From Cyclobacteriaceae bacterium (lineage in GTDB: Bacteria; Bacteroidota; Bacteroidia; Cytophagales; Cyclobacteriaceae): a stretch of DNA of 64,000 bases. The position numbers were made by a program, and so were the translations under genes. This document shows positions 51,101-60,583 of this stretch, piece by piece. Within the stretch, counting starts at the first letter, position 1; every line of letters begins with the position of its first letter. The DNA lies in NCBI GenBank assembly GCA_022841475.1, contig JALHRJ010000015.1, forward strand, positions 1 to 64,000, in the 5' to 3' direction. Below the pieces are notes generated by a model. That model worked only from the letters and a program-made list of their open reading frames with translations, had not been told where the DNA came from and ran no database searches.

Positions 51101-53881
51101 TCAGCGTTTTAAGGTGATAAAGCCTGTAATCGTACTAGAGGCGCCCTGAAATTCTAGTTTATAGAAATAGGTTCCGGAAGGAAGGTCTTTGCCGGAATTG
51201 GTTTGGCCTGCGAAAATATTTGAGAGGTTGTCGTAGTTATTTATTTCAAAGACCACATCGCCCCACCGGTTCAGTATGGTCACTTTATTGTTTAATGCGC
51301 CTTCAATCACATCAATGTATTTAATGAACAGGAAGTCATTGAGCCCATCACCATCGGGTGTAATTCCATTAAAGACTTCCACACCCCCGGCCACATCAAT
51401 ATCGAAAACCTGTTGTGCGCAAACTCCTGCAAGGTCACAGACTTCAATCGTTACCCGATCCTTTCCGGTAAAAGCGTTTCCTTCGTAATCAATAATCAGG
51501 TTATAAGAAGCATCAATGGAGGCAGCGATGCCTTTGGAGGTTTCATTATTAATTACACGCAGTGAGGAGAAGTCTACATTGTTGTCCGGATCGCTTATAA
51601 ACTGAGTAAGATCTTCTTCAAGCTGCCCTTCAATTTGTACCGAAAGAGTTTGTGCGGTAATCACAGGCGGAGCATTGGTTCCGCCCGTTGTAGTACAGGG
51701 TTGCCCCGTTGATGTAACTGTTATTGCATCGGACGCGATTGAAAGACAATTGCTGGCATTCCCAACAATCACCGAGAATGATCCTGCTGTTGATGCCGTG
51801 ACACCTTGTGTAGTTTGACCACCTGACCATTGGTAAATAGAAAAACCAGAAGGTGCGAGCAAGCCTACGGTGTTTGTACCACACAAGGCTGGGCTTCCAA
51901 AAACATCAATGATTGGTTTGGCAGGTGTTGTGTTAGCTGTTACGGTAATGCCCTCGGAAGATTCGCTGGAGCAACCACTTCCATCAGTAACAACAACGGA
52001 ATAATTTCCGGAGGCACTAACAACAATGTCTTGTAAAGTTCGGCCATCGGACCACACATACGTAAACCCGGCAGGTGCCGAAAGGGTCACGGATGATCCA
52101 TCGCACAAACTGGTTGAGCCCGTTGAACTAACAATGGGTTTGGCAGGTCTTGCTGAAACAATAATGGAGGCTGGTAAGGAAGGTTGACTTTCACAGGTTC
52201 CATCGCCTGCCACAACAGTGTAATCACCGGATGCGGTAACTATTATCTCGCGGGTAGTTTCTCCATTCGACCACTGGTAAGTTGTAAATCCAGTTGGCGC
52301 ACTGATCTTAATGGAATTTCCCGCGCAGATGGTTGCATTGGTAATATTTAATGGTGGTGGTGTGGTGCTGATTATTGTCGCAGTTACTGCAACCCGATTG
52401 CTTTCGCATAACGTGGCCGGATCAAATACACTTACAAAAAAATCAGTGGTAGCGGTTATCGATGGAGTCGTGAAAGCAGGGCCTTCAAATAATATCGTTG
52501 TGCTACTGGCATCGGTATACCAGCGATATACTTGTGTGCCCGTGGCACCATCGGTTGCGTTAAGTGTTACTGCACCACTGTTACAACGACTGGCTCCGTT
52601 AGCGGTGGGTAATGAAGGTGGGGTGCAGGCTAAAACATTAAAAGGTTGTGTGGAGATCTGACTCCAGACACCGGATGCATCTTTTACCCGAACACTCAGC
52701 GTTCTTGCTCCTGAGGGAACACCACTCAGTGCAAAATCAAAAACCTGATCTATGGTGGGTCCGGGTGTATTAACGGTTAACGGTTCGCCATTTCCTTCAC
52801 CAGGATCTATGCCATCAATAAAATACTCAGCCGCAACAATGTCACTCGTGTTTGAAGCAGATCCGGAAACATAAAATCCACGGCTTTCAAAAATTCCCCA
52901 CGTGCCATCGGTTCGTTGGGTGCGGATAGCAAGAAAATGAAACCCATGTGATAGCCCGGTTGTTGGAAGACTCACGGTAAAGTTTGAGATCGCACCCGGT
53001 GTTATTGAAATTGAAGTTGCATTGCCAGGTCCGGGATCTGTATCAAAAAAATATTCTGCGTTGGTAATGTTAGGCACATCGGTTGTTGAACCTGTGATAT
53101 AAAATCCACGACTTTCAAAGATCCCCCACTTTCCATTGGCAGCTTTTGTACGAATAGCGACAAAATGAAACCCGGGAGTAAGACTGCCCGTTGGCATGCT
53201 GGCGATAAAATTTGCAGAAGCGCCTGGTGTAATAGGAATAGCCGTACCGTTTCCAACGCCCGGATCGGTATCAAAGAAATATTCGGCAGCAACAAGATTG
53301 GGAACATCAGTGGTTGAAGAGGTGATATAAAATCCACGACCTTCAAACAAGCCCCACTTGCCATCTGCACCTTTTGTGCGGATCGCTAAAAAGTGAAAAC
53401 CTGCTGCAAGACTTGAGGTAGGAACGCTGACTGTAAAATTTGTAGTCGCACCGGGTGTTACCGGAATAGGAGTTCCGTTTCCTATGCCCGGATCGGTATC
53501 AAAGAAATATTCGGCAGCCGTAATATTAACAGCATCACTGGTTGTTGCGGTAATATAAAACCCACGACTTTCAAAATTACTCCACCTACCACCGGTCTCT
53601 TTAACGCGAATAGCTAATTGATGAAAACCTTGTGATAACGAACTCGTGGGAATACTGGTGTTGAATGTAAGGGTTCCGCTATTTGCAGCTAGCGTAATTG
53701 GAGTAGCGTTGCCAATTCCTGGATCGGTATTGAAAAAATATTCTGCTTTTAGTAAATTTTGAGAAAAGGAGACCGTTGAGATTGTCGAAAGAAAAGTAAA
53801 ATAAATCCAAGTCCCCAGTCGACCGTGGACAGTCGACCATAGACTTTTTCCATTGATTAAGATTGAAGTTTTAGTTAACAT
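51101..53881 (-). CDS. Large surface protein with five repeats and a CHU_C type IX sorting domain
   Basis: A 926-residue secreted protein. After an N-terminal signal region, residues 46-416 carry five ~76-residue repeats (each starts AEYFFDTDPG, with HFLAIRTK and FESRGFYI). Residues ~420-720 contain three PKD/Ig-like segments with the TYQWSNGETT and PAGFTYVWSDG type motif. A cadherin-like stretch (~745-830) follows. The C-terminal ~90 residues (GITPDGDGLNDFLFI...ILNRWGDVVFEI...FITLKR) are the gliding-motility-type CHU_C domain, the type B signal for type IX secretion. It abuts its neighbours on both sides (one operon with the beta-helix protein and PorP/SprF). Probably an adhesin or cell-surface matrix protein. 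Confidence 0.93.
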   Translation of the reverse strand: MLTKTSILINGKSLWSTVHGRLGTWIYFTFLSTISTVSFSQNLLKAEYFFNTDPGIGNATPITLAANSGTLTFNTSIPTSSLSQGFHQLAIRVKETGGRWSNFESRGFYITATTSDAVNITAAEYFFDTDPGIGNGTPIPVTPGATTNFTVSVPTSSLAAGFHFLAIRTKGADGKWGLFEGRGFYITSSTTDVPNLVAAEYFFDTDPGVGNGTAIPITPGASANFIASMPTGSLTPGFHFVAIRTKAANGKWGIFESRGFYITGSTTDVPNITNAEYFFDTDPGPGNATSISITPGAISNFTVSLPTTGLSHGFHFLAIRTQRTDGTWGIFESRGFYVSGSASNTSDIVAAEYFIDGIDPGEGNGEPLTVNTPGPTIDQVFDFALSGVPSGARTLSVRVKDASGVWSQISTQPFNVLACTPPSLPTANGASRCNSGAVTLNATDGATGTQVYRWYTDASSTTILFEGPAFTTPSITATTDFFVSVFDPATLCESNRVAVTATIISTTPPPLNITNATICAGNSIKISAPTGFTTYQWSNGETTREIIVTASGDYTVVAGDGTCESQPSLPASIIVSARPAKPIVSSTGSTSLCDGSSVTLSAPAGFTYVWSDGRTLQDIVVSASGNYSVVVTDGSGCSSESSEGITVTANTTPAKPIIDVFGSPALCGTNTVGLLAPSGFSIYQWSGGQTTQGVTASTAGSFSVIVGNASNCLSIASDAITVTSTGQPCTTTGGTNAPPVITAQTLSVQIEGQLEEDLTQFISDPDNNVDFSSLRVINNETSKGIAASIDASYNLIIDYEGNAFTGKDRVTIEVCDLAGVCAQQVFDIDVAGGVEVFNGITPDGDGLNDFLFIKYIDVIEGALNNKVTILNRWGDVVFEINNYDNLSNIFAGQTNSGKDLPSGTYFYKLEFQGASSTITGFITLKR
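52634..53746 (-). repeat. Five tandem ~76-residue coding repeats
   Basis: Repeat units begin at residues 46, 123, 199, 275 and 351 of the CHU_C protein; units 2-4 are closest, units 1 and 5 more divergent. This points to recent internal duplication of the middle units, a frequent mark of surface proteins under variable selection. Confidence 0.9.
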
Positions 53882-55006
53882 TTAATTGCTCTTCCTGGCA
53901 TCCACCGTCACACTCAGGTTACCACCCGGAGTTACCGTTGGCGTAGTAATGTTCATGCTGAAGATGCGCGGCAAGCGACTGTTGCGACTGTTGGTCCAGT
54001 TTAAACTGCCGGTGGCATCAAAGAGTAATCCCATGTCTTTACCATCACTACCGGAGTTGTTGGCTGGGCCACTGGCGATTGTGAAATTTAGAAGCGCATT
54101 GGAAGAGCCGGCATTTACAGCAGTTTGATCAACCATGCCCGGACTGGTGTTGGCTACATTGCCGCCACCATCTACATTGCTATTAACAGCCCATGGAGTT
54201 GCATTAGCAGTTGCATTGGATGAGTTTAACGTGATGTTGTTAGTAATGTTATTCGTAAATGTGCTAAAGCTAAGATTACTGCCTGCATTGGCCTGGTTGA
54301 AAATATTGTTGGTGAATGTAAGAAATCGGCAATTGGTTGCAAAGATCGCGGCTACACCACCTCCGCTATTGTTAGGACTCGTAAATAGATTGTGATCGAA
54401 TCGAATGTTTACACTATTGGTAAGCGCATTAATCTGAAACCCAACTGAGAAAAAGTTGTGCCAGAATAGATTATTCTGAAAAAGAAAATTTTGGTAGGTG
54501 GCAGCACCATTAAAATTAAGGTAGCTATAAAAGAGACAACCCTCAATCAAAAACCCGCTGGCTCCAAGTGGTATCTCAGTATTCGTATTAAATTGACATC
54601 GGATAATTCGTACATTGTTAACACCAAAATCACCACTCACTGCGTTTTGTGAAAGATTAACTCCTCCCGTAAAAACAAGCCCGTGTAATTCAGAACCATC
54701 AGGGCTTCCACCAGCAGGGGAATTTCTCAAAGCAGCGCCATTCACGAGCGCCTGCAATGGCAGGTTTTTATCAGGAGCCCAGCCTGGGCCAATAACAGTT
54801 ATTCTTTTATCTACAATATTAAACCCCGCGTAGACATTTGGGCTACCATAAACATATACCGTGTCGCTGTCGGCACTGGCATCAATAGCAGCCTGAATAG
54901 TGCTGAACTGACCGAGCGTTGCCGGTGTGTTGCTTACGGTGCGCACCGTAGCAAATGAACTTATGCCAGTAGCAATCACGAACAATAGAAGAATTACCCG
55001 TTTCAT
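53882..55006 (-). CDS. Secreted right-handed beta-helix protein
   Basis: A 374-residue protein starting at the ATG at 55006 with signal peptide MKRVILLLFVIATGISSFA (the TTG at 55012 is less likely). The body has the pectate-lyase-like solenoid pattern: GQFSTIQAAIDASADSDTVYVYG at the N-cap, then coils with GLVFTGGVNL, NVRIIRCQFN, GFLIEGCLFY, NFLFQNNLFW, RFDHNLFTS, FLTFTNNIFN. Usually such proteins bind or cleave polysaccharides; no catalytic residues can be fixed. Its stop codon is immediately before the start of the CHU_C protein gene. It lacks an obvious sorting domain itself. Confidence 0.85.
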   Translation of the reverse strand: MKRVILLLFVIATGISSFATVRTVSNTPATLGQFSTIQAAIDASADSDTVYVYGSPNVYAGFNIVDKRITVIGPGWAPDKNLPLQALVNGAALRNSPAGGSPDGSELHGLVFTGGVNLSQNAVSGDFGVNNVRIIRCQFNTNTEIPLGASGFLIEGCLFYSYLNFNGAATYQNFLFQNNLFWHNFFSVGFQINALTNSVNIRFDHNLFTSPNNSGGGVAAIFATNCRFLTFTNNIFNQANAGSNLSFSTFTNNITNNITLNSSNATANATPWAVNSNVDGGGNVANTSPGMVDQTAVNAGSSNALLNFTIASGPANNSGSDGKDMGLLFDATGSLNWTNSRNSRLPRIFSMNITTPTVTPGGNLSVTVDARKSN

Positions 55007-55073
55007 AATCAAATAGGTTTGGTGAATGAATTACTGAATAAATGTAGCCGTTACCTTTCCGGCTCTCAATACC

Positions 55074-55119
55074 TGAATTCCGTGAATTCATTGGAAAAAA
55101 AAATACCTGAAAGCAGGTA
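55074..55119. promoter_or_regulatory. Operator-like palindromes in the kinase/beta-helix intergenic region
   Basis: Two palindromes lie between the divergent genes: TGAATTC-CGT-GAATTCA (55074-55090) and TACCTG-AAAG-CAGGTA (55104-55119), both perfect. The second shares 11 of 16 positions with TCCCTGAAAAAGGGGA (58437-58452) and follows the same inverted-repeat plan as TCCCCGAAAAAGGGGA (63127-63142). A likely binding site for the NarL-type regulator encoded downstream of the kinase. Confidence 0.5.
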
Positions 55120-55167
55120 GAAGCCCAATTCTTGCAATGATGTAACTTGGAGCAACTTCAGTAAGCT

Positions 55168-57183
55168 ATGCGCCTTGCACTATTGGCTTTTCTTCTTTGT
55201 GTGTTTATTATACAAATTGGGTATGCTCAAAATACCAAGGGTTATATAGATAGTTTATTAAACATTGCTAATAAGGCTAAACCGGATAGTAATTCAGTAA
55301 ATGCCCTTACTACCCTGCAGCGATTTTATTTTGAACGAGGTCAGTATGATTCGGTATTGAAGTATGCAAAGAAAACGTTACCGATTTCTAAAAAGCTGAA
55401 AAACACAAAAAGCCAGGCCCGGGTAAATTATAATCTGGGATTGATCTACACCAACCTTTCGGAATATGATAGCGCAGAATATTATTTGAAAGATGCCCTG
55501 GCGCTAATCCCTATTACAAAAGATACGGTAGCGGAAATAAACATCTATAATGCGTTGGCCCTGCTCAGCAATAAGCGATCAAACTATGTGAGTGCTGTTG
55601 AATATTTACTGAAATCAGTAGAACGAATAGATCAGTCCGGAAACCCGGCCATAAAACAATGGCTGCCACAGGCGTATAGCAACATTGGTCATAATCTGAT
55701 CGCAGAAAAGCAACTTGAGAAAGGAATTGAGTATGAGAAAAAGGCCTTGCTTATTAAAAACTACCCGAATGAAGATCGGTATCGGATTTTATTATACCTG
55801 GACATTTTTGATGCGTATGTCAAACTCAAAGAACTAAAAACCGGAAAATTTTACCTCGATTCAGCCATTGCATTAAATAAAAAAGTTAACAATGTAGTTA
55901 TCTCAGCAATGGTTGCAAACAACGAAGGATACTATTATGATCAACTGAGTGATGCGAACAACGCAAAAAAAGCATATGCAAGAGCGTATCAGCTTTGTAA
56001 TAGCACGGGCAATGAGTATTTAAAAGCTGAAGTGGGAGGCAACCTGGCCAGTCTCAATTTCAAAACCAGAAATTATGAAGAAGCAGAAAAGTATGCGATT
56101 GAAGCCAACACAATTGGCAAACGGTTGAATCACTATAAAGTAACGGCCAGTACCTATGAAATTTTAAAAAGGCTTGCTTCCCTTCAAGGCGACTACAAAA
56201 ATGCATTGACATATGCCGAACTCTATAAAATTTATGCCGATAGTGCCACCAATCAGGAGACACAGAATGCTACGCTTTCGCTGGAATCAAAATATCAAAA
56301 TCAAAAAAACGAACGTGAGATAGCCGCACTCATCATTACCAATACACAAAACGAACTGGAAGTAGTAAAGCGCAACCGACTGCTAATCCTGGGTGGTGTG
56401 GTTGCGTCTGCATCATTAATTATCATTGGTTTGTTTTACAGAAACAGCAGGCAAAAGCAATTACTGGCTGAACGTGATGGAGCTCTGCAACAGGAGCAAA
56501 TAAAATTTTTGGAACGACAACAACAGGTGGTTTCATTGCAAAGTATGATAAACGGGCAAGAGACCGAGCGTACCCGAATTGCAAAAGATTTACACGATGG
56601 TTTGGGGGGACTTTTCTCAACTGTAAAAATGTATTTCAGCACATTGCAACATGATACTCCGGCCTTAAAAGAAAATGATCTGTTTCAAAAGAGTTATGCC
56701 ATTGTAGACTCTGCTTCGGTGGAAGTAAGGCGAATTGCTCACAACATGATGCCCGAGGTACTGATGAAACTCGGCTTGGTAAATGCCGTAAAAGATTTAT
56801 GCGATAACATCAGTGCCGGAAAATTATTAAACGTATCGCTGGAAGTTCATGGCATGAACAGACGCCTGAATGCCACAACAGAAATTATGCTATTCCGGAT
56901 TATTCAGGAGTTGTTAAATAACATTATCAAGCATGCTCAGGCCACGGAAGCGATCATCCAATTCATTAGAGAAAATGAGCGACTCAGTGTAGTCGTAGAG
57001 GATAATGGACGTGGCTTTCAAACGCAGGAAGCCAATAACAAAAATCATCTTGGTATTGCCGCCATTCAAAGTCGGGTTAATTATCTCAATGGCAAAATGA
57101 GCATTGACTCACAAAAAAATGTAGGCACCACCATTATGATGGATTTCTTAATCGATGAAGGACAAACCAATACAAGCGAATAG
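55168..57183 (+). CDS. TPR sensor histidine kinase (HisKA_3 type)
   Basis: A 671-residue membrane kinase. A signal peptide precedes six or more TPR repeats (~25-360) in the periplasm, then a membrane helix at ~405-424 (LLILGGVVASASLIIIGLFY), a coiled linker, and the HisKA_3 dimerisation segment with phosphoacceptor His476 (RIAKDLHDGLGG). The HATPase domain shows N-box NNIIKHAQA and G-box VVEDNGRGF. It should phosphorylate the response regulator 26 bases downstream. Divergent from the surface operon with beta-helix, CHU_C and PorP, whose products it may control. Confidence 0.95.
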   Translation: MRLALLAFLLCVFIIQIGYAQNTKGYIDSLLNIANKAKPDSNSVNALTTLQRFYFERGQYDSVLKYAKKTLPISKKLKNTKSQARVNYNLGLIYTNLSEYDSAEYYLKDALALIPITKDTVAEINIYNALALLSNKRSNYVSAVEYLLKSVERIDQSGNPAIKQWLPQAYSNIGHNLIAEKQLEKGIEYEKKALLIKNYPNEDRYRILLYLDIFDAYVKLKELKTGKFYLDSAIALNKKVNNVVISAMVANNEGYYYDQLSDANNAKKAYARAYQLCNSTGNEYLKAEVGGNLASLNFKTRNYEEAEKYAIEANTIGKRLNHYKVTASTYEILKRLASLQGDYKNALTYAELYKIYADSATNQETQNATLSLESKYQNQKNEREIAALIITNTQNELEVVKRNRLLILGGVVASASLIIIGLFYRNSRQKQLLAERDGALQQEQIKFLERQQQVVSLQSMINGQETERTRIAKDLHDGLGGLFSTVKMYFSTLQHDTPALKENDLFQKSYAIVDSASVEVRRIAHNMMPEVLMKLGLVNAVKDLCDNISAGKLLNVSLEVHGMNRRLNATTEIMLFRIIQELLNNIIKHAQATEAIIQFIRENERLSVVVEDNGRGFQTQEANNKNHLGIAAIQSRVNYLNGKMSIDSQKNVGTTIMMDFLIDEGQTNTSE

Positions 57184-57208
57184 CTAAGTAGAATAATTTA
57201 TTTCTGTC

Positions 57209-57841
57209 GTGACTAAAATATTACTCGTTGACGATCATCCGTTGGTTCGGGATGGAATTCAAACCATGTTGAAGGATGAGGCGTCCCTTCAACTAGCAGG
57301 TTCCAGCAAAACTGCTGCGGAGGCTCTTGCATTCCTTGCCAACGAAGAGCCGGATATTATTTTGTTGGATATCAGCCTGCCCGACATGGATGGATTACAA
57401 CTGTGCGAAAAAATCCGAGTGAAATATAAAACAGTAAAGATCATTGGACTCACCTCTACCAATGAAGCCGGTATTATTACCGGATTGTTGCAACGGGGTG
57501 GAAATGGTTATTTGTTAAAGAACATGGAACGTGCTGACCTGTTGGAAGCTATTCAAACAGTGTTGAAAGGGCGAGTCTATTTAAGTTCGGCCGCAAACGA
57601 TAAAGTATTGGAACAATTTCAGCACGGAAAAACTGCCAAGGAAGCAGAAGTTCTCCTTACCCGAAGAGAAAAGGAAATACTTCAACTTTTGTCCGATGGT
57701 TTAAAAGGTCCACAGATAGCCGAAAGACTTTTTCTCAGTCCGCTTACGGTTGAAACGCATCGCAAAAATTTGTTGCGGAAGTTTAATGCGAACAGTGTTC
57801 AGCTGTTATTGAAATCAGCCCGTGATGCTGGACTATTATAA
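57209..57841 (+). CDS. NarL/LuxR-type response regulator
   Basis: A 210-residue regulator starting with GTG. The receiver domain has Asp8/Asp9 and phosphorylation site Asp54 (IILLDISLPDMDG), with the K of LLKNM. The C-terminal LuxR helix-turn-helix (LTRREKEILQLLSDGLKG... LSPLTVETHRKNLL) binds DNA. It is the cognate partner of the TPR kinase. Candidate targets share a 16-bp palindrome at 55104, 58437 and 63127 (see findings). It is convergent with the next gene; the stop codons are 9 bases apart. Confidence 0.95.
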   Translation: MTKILLVDDHPLVRDGIQTMLKDEASLQLAGSSKTAAEALAFLANEEPDIILLDISLPDMDGLQLCEKIRVKYKTVKIIGLTSTNEAGIITGLLQRGGNGYLLKNMERADLLEAIQTVLKGRVYLSSAANDKVLEQFQHGKTAKEAEVLLTRREKEILQLLSDGLKGPQIAERLFLSPLTVETHRKNLLRKFNANSVQLLLKSARDAGLL

Positions 57842-57842
57842 T

Positions 57843-57860
57843 CGGTAAATTATTTTACCG
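57843..57860. terminator. Possible bidirectional hairpin between convergent genes
   Basis: CGGTAAA-TTAT-TTTACCG is a perfect 7-bp inverted repeat, immediately after the regulator stop and overlapping the last codons of the lipoprotein gene. The stem is short and there is no long U-tract, so it is only a candidate. Confidence 0.35.
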
Positions 57861-58383
57861 TAAAATCCAATTCGGAAACAATTTCTGCATCGCTGTTTTT
57901 GTCGAACACTCTGATTTTGCAATGATAGGATTCTCCAGAATTCATTGGGGTGCCGACAGTAACACTCCCCCGCAAAACGGATGCGTCTTCAGCTGAATAT
58001 CCTTCAGTTGAATTACCAAATAAATCAGCTTCATTCAGAATAAAGTTTCCGGCCGCATCTGTAACCTGCATTGAAAGACCCGGGAATGCCTTGCCATCTT
58101 TCAGTGTATAATTTTCTATGCCCTGATAGACAATTGAGAATTTTGTATCTAAGGGAATTTCGTTACTGCTTAGCGTTTTATCTTCAGCATCCACAATGTA
58201 AATTTCTTCTACACTAAAACCGGAATAACTTGTTTTTGTACCGGTGCTCAAATCCATTTTGACACCCGTGGATGCGCTAAAACTAAAGCCACCATTTTTA
58301 TCGGAGGATCCTCCACAGCTGGTGAGAAATAGCAGACAGCAAACTAAAATTGCCGAAACGAAATTATTCAAAATCTTCTTCAT
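57850..58383 (-). CDS. Small lipoprotein, module copy 2 (unknown)
   Basis: About 177 residues. Lipobox LFLTSCGGSS gives a lipid anchor. The body is a beta-sandwich-like domain shared with the gene at 59975-60547: SKFSIVYQG/SQFSIVIEG, YTLKDGKAFPGLSMQV/YTLKDGKAFPTLSIMV, and the same FTVK end. No named family. Start at 58383 (MKKILNN); two codons upstream (58389) is an alternative. It is the last gene of a minus-strand set of five exported proteins, preceded by the motif at 58437-58452. Confidence 0.75.
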   Translation of the reverse strand: MKKILNNFVSAILVCCLLFLTSCGGSSDKNGGFSFSASTGVKMDLSTGTKTSYSGFSVEEIYIVDAEDKTLSSNEIPLDTKFSIVYQGIENYTLKDGKAFPGLSMQVTDAAGNFILNEADLFGNSTEGYSAEDASVLRGSVTVGTPMNSGESYHCKIRVFDKNSDAEIVSELDFTVK

Positions 58384-58436
58384 GGACATGGGGTTTGGTT
58401 AATGAGTAAATAAAGCTACCTAATAATGAAATAGCA

Positions 58437-58452
58437 TCCCTGAAAAAGGGGA
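58437..58452 (-). promoter_or_regulatory. Operator-like palindrome, copy A
   Basis: TCCCTGAAAAAGGGGA, continuing as a longer block GAAAAAGGGGATTTTGAAAA that is found identically at 63132-63151. It lies 54 bases upstream of the lipoprotein start codon. Confidence 0.55.
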
Positions 58453-58513
58453 TTTTGAAAATAGGCTGACTGGGCAACTTTTTAATTTACGTAAGAAGAA
58501 AGTCCTGCAAAGA

Positions 58514-59917
58514 CTATTGCTGCCTGCCATAACTCGAATAGCCGCCATAGCCCGTATCCTGCAGCCATAAAATTCGCGCTCCTTTTACGCACGAGAAATA
58601 GGCATTGTATAGTTTTGGTTTTCCCTCCATTTCTGAAAAATGAATTTGCCAGTTGTTGGGATTTGTAAATTTACCGGATGACTTGGCGCTTGAAAATTTG
58701 ATGTTGCCCACAAACCCGCTGGCCACACCGATGGACCAGTTGTAGGTTCCGTTGCTCAAAAATTCAAATGTCTGAGCGGAGGAATGTGTATTCATGCCGG
58801 CATTTGCACCCGTATAAGCATTTACATATTGAGTAAAGCCGCTAAAGTTGTTTGTCCAGGTGCCCGTTAAATCGGAAGCAGCAACAGCAAATTTATTATA
58901 ACCTTCAAATTTTTGTAATGGATCATATTCACTATTGCTTACATCACCATTAAGGACAGCTACATTAAAACCGGTAACTTGCCCGAACGTAGTAATATTA
59001 GGTGCGATAAATTCCATCCAAGGACTTCGATCGCGTTTGAAAAGTACCACGTAAAATGTTTGCCCTGTATGGTTGTCGGTAAGTGTGCCCGAAATGAAAA
59101 ATCCCTGAAAGTAAGAAATTGCATTCCGGGCAATAAAATAATTTTGCAGGTTGCTATAGCGTGGCGCCACCAGGGTATTCCAGGCAATTCTTTTTTCTTC
59201 GTCCGAGTTGGGAATGTATTCGTTAGTGGTTGAGTTTGGATAATGAATCAAAACCTTCACATTACTTTTTGTTACTTCTACCCAATCTTCATGAACGGTA
59301 CTTACCCAACCATCATCAAAGTTAATAGTTGTGAAAGTAAATCCAGAAGTGGGTGCTGGTGTAGGATTCGTTACAACTTTTTGCTCAATAGTTTCCTGTT
59401 GAGTAGTGATTTCGGGAACCGAATTGGGTTGCTGATTATTTTGAGCTGGGGATGTAGTATCTGTTAAAGCCGGAGGAACGGCAATTGCAGGTTGGGCATC
59501 CACCGACTTCACAACAGATAGATAAAGTTGTGTATCCCTTTTAGTAGACTCGAGATACATTAATAATGTGGTGGAGTTTTTTTTGAGCAGCCAATACTTG
59601 GTTTGCCCTGCCAGAGAGGTAAGTTGCCAACCCGCTTTTTGCGCGGCTAGTTTTGTTTGATCGACCGTGCCCGCCCCCACTACACCAATCAATGTAAAAA
59701 CCTCTACGTTTTCCTCCAAGGTAATTTGATTATCCTTGGCGATCATGTCCAACAATGTTTTTGCTGAGGCTGTTGCCAGAATACGTTTGTCTTGTTTTGA
59801 TCCCGTTGGCAGTTCAATGCCCGACAATTCTGATCGCGATGCCGGAGTAACTTTGGATTGGCTAAAACCAAGTTCAGTAAGAAATAGTAAAAATACGAAT
59901 ACGGTAAAACGTTGCAT
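58514..59917 (-). CDS. Exported protein, module copy 2 (unknown)
   Basis: A 467-residue protein with signal peptide (MQRFTVFVFLLFLTELGFSQ). Paralogue of 60584-61951: same C-terminal block with NAYTGANAGM/NVYTGQNAGM, FEFLSNGTYN/FFFRDNGEYN and RILWLQD/RILHVAK, plus the middle DGWVSTVHEDWVEVTKSNVKVLIHY/DGWVAQAMDNYVLVTKENTKFFIYY. A low-complexity linker sits near residues 150-180. No family recognised; beta-rich. Pairs with the lipoprotein gene downstream. Confidence 0.75.
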   Translation of the reverse strand: MQRFTVFVFLLFLTELGFSQSKVTPASRSELSGIELPTGSKQDKRILATASAKTLLDMIAKDNQITLEENVEVFTLIGVVGAGTVDQTKLAAQKAGWQLTSLAGQTKYWLLKKNSTTLLMYLESTKRDTQLYLSVVKSVDAQPAIAVPPALTDTTSPAQNNQQPNSVPEITTQQETIEQKVVTNPTPAPTSGFTFTTINFDDGWVSTVHEDWVEVTKSNVKVLIHYPNSTTNEYIPNSDEEKRIAWNTLVAPRYSNLQNYFIARNAISYFQGFFISGTLTDNHTGQTFYVVLFKRDRSPWMEFIAPNITTFGQVTGFNVAVLNGDVSNSEYDPLQKFEGYNKFAVAASDLTGTWTNNFSGFTQYVNAYTGANAGMNTHSSAQTFEFLSNGTYNWSIGVASGFVGNIKFSSAKSSGKFTNPNNWQIHFSEMEGKPKLYNAYFSCVKGARILWLQDTGYGGYSSYGRQQ

Positions 59918-59974
59918 CGTGAGGAATTTTGAATTGAAAGTACGAAATATTTTACCTGTATTTTTATCAGTCAG

Positions 59975-60547
59975 TTACTTCACGGTAAACAGCCAAGTAC
60001 TTTGTACGTATGCATCTTTGTTGTTATTATCTGAAAGTTGGATGGCACAAATATATTGCTTCCCGATTTCCATTAGGTCGTTAACCTTAACGGTTGCTCT
60101 CAGTGTAGCTGCCTCGCTGAGCTCTAGTCCATCGGTGTATGATGCTAGCACATTTGCTTCATTTACTACAGGGCCTTTGTCGCCCGTTACCATAATGGAT
60201 AGAGTAGGAAATGCCTTACCATCTTTTAAGGTATAGTTTTTAATTCCCTCAATCACGATCGAGAATTGTGAGTTGAGCGGAACCTCTTCGCCATCAATTT
60301 TTTTATCCTCGCCATCTTCCAGGTAGGCTTTGTCAAAATTGAGACCTTCATAAATAGTTTGCAGATTGGTGTTATCAAAATCACTTTTAAAACCTTTAGT
60401 GCCGTCTTCTGCTATAATTTCATTGTGTTTGATTTCCATATCGTTAAATTTTACTGATTCTGAATTTTCTTTTGAGGAACCGCCACAGCCAGCCAGTAGC
60501 AAGGCGGGCAAGATGAAAGCTGAAACTAATCGTTTGGATGTTTTCAT
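59975..60547 (-). CDS. Small lipoprotein, module copy 1 (unknown)
   Basis: A 190-residue lipoprotein with lipobox LLLAGCGGSS. Clear paralogue of the lipoprotein at 57850-58383 (see there). Its gene starts 36 bases after the stop of the exported protein 60584-61951, so the two form a repeated two-gene unit. The fold seems beta-rich; the function is unknown. Confidence 0.75.
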   Translation of the reverse strand: MKTSKRLVSAFILPALLLAGCGGSSKENSESVKFNDMEIKHNEIIAEDGTKGFKSDFDNTNLQTIYEGLNFDKAYLEDGEDKKIDGEEVPLNSQFSIVIEGIKNYTLKDGKAFPTLSIMVTGDKGPVVNEANVLASYTDGLELSEAATLRATVKVNDLMEIGKQYICAIQLSDNNNKDAYVQSTWLFTVK

Positions 60548-60583
60548 TGGGTAGTTGATTCTAAAGTTTGTCTTATCTATTCT

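Noticed and set aside
52634-53746. CRISPR-like periodic repeats
   Set aside because: The ~228-base period is in frame inside a long protein and encodes repeated domains; no short repeat-spacer structure.
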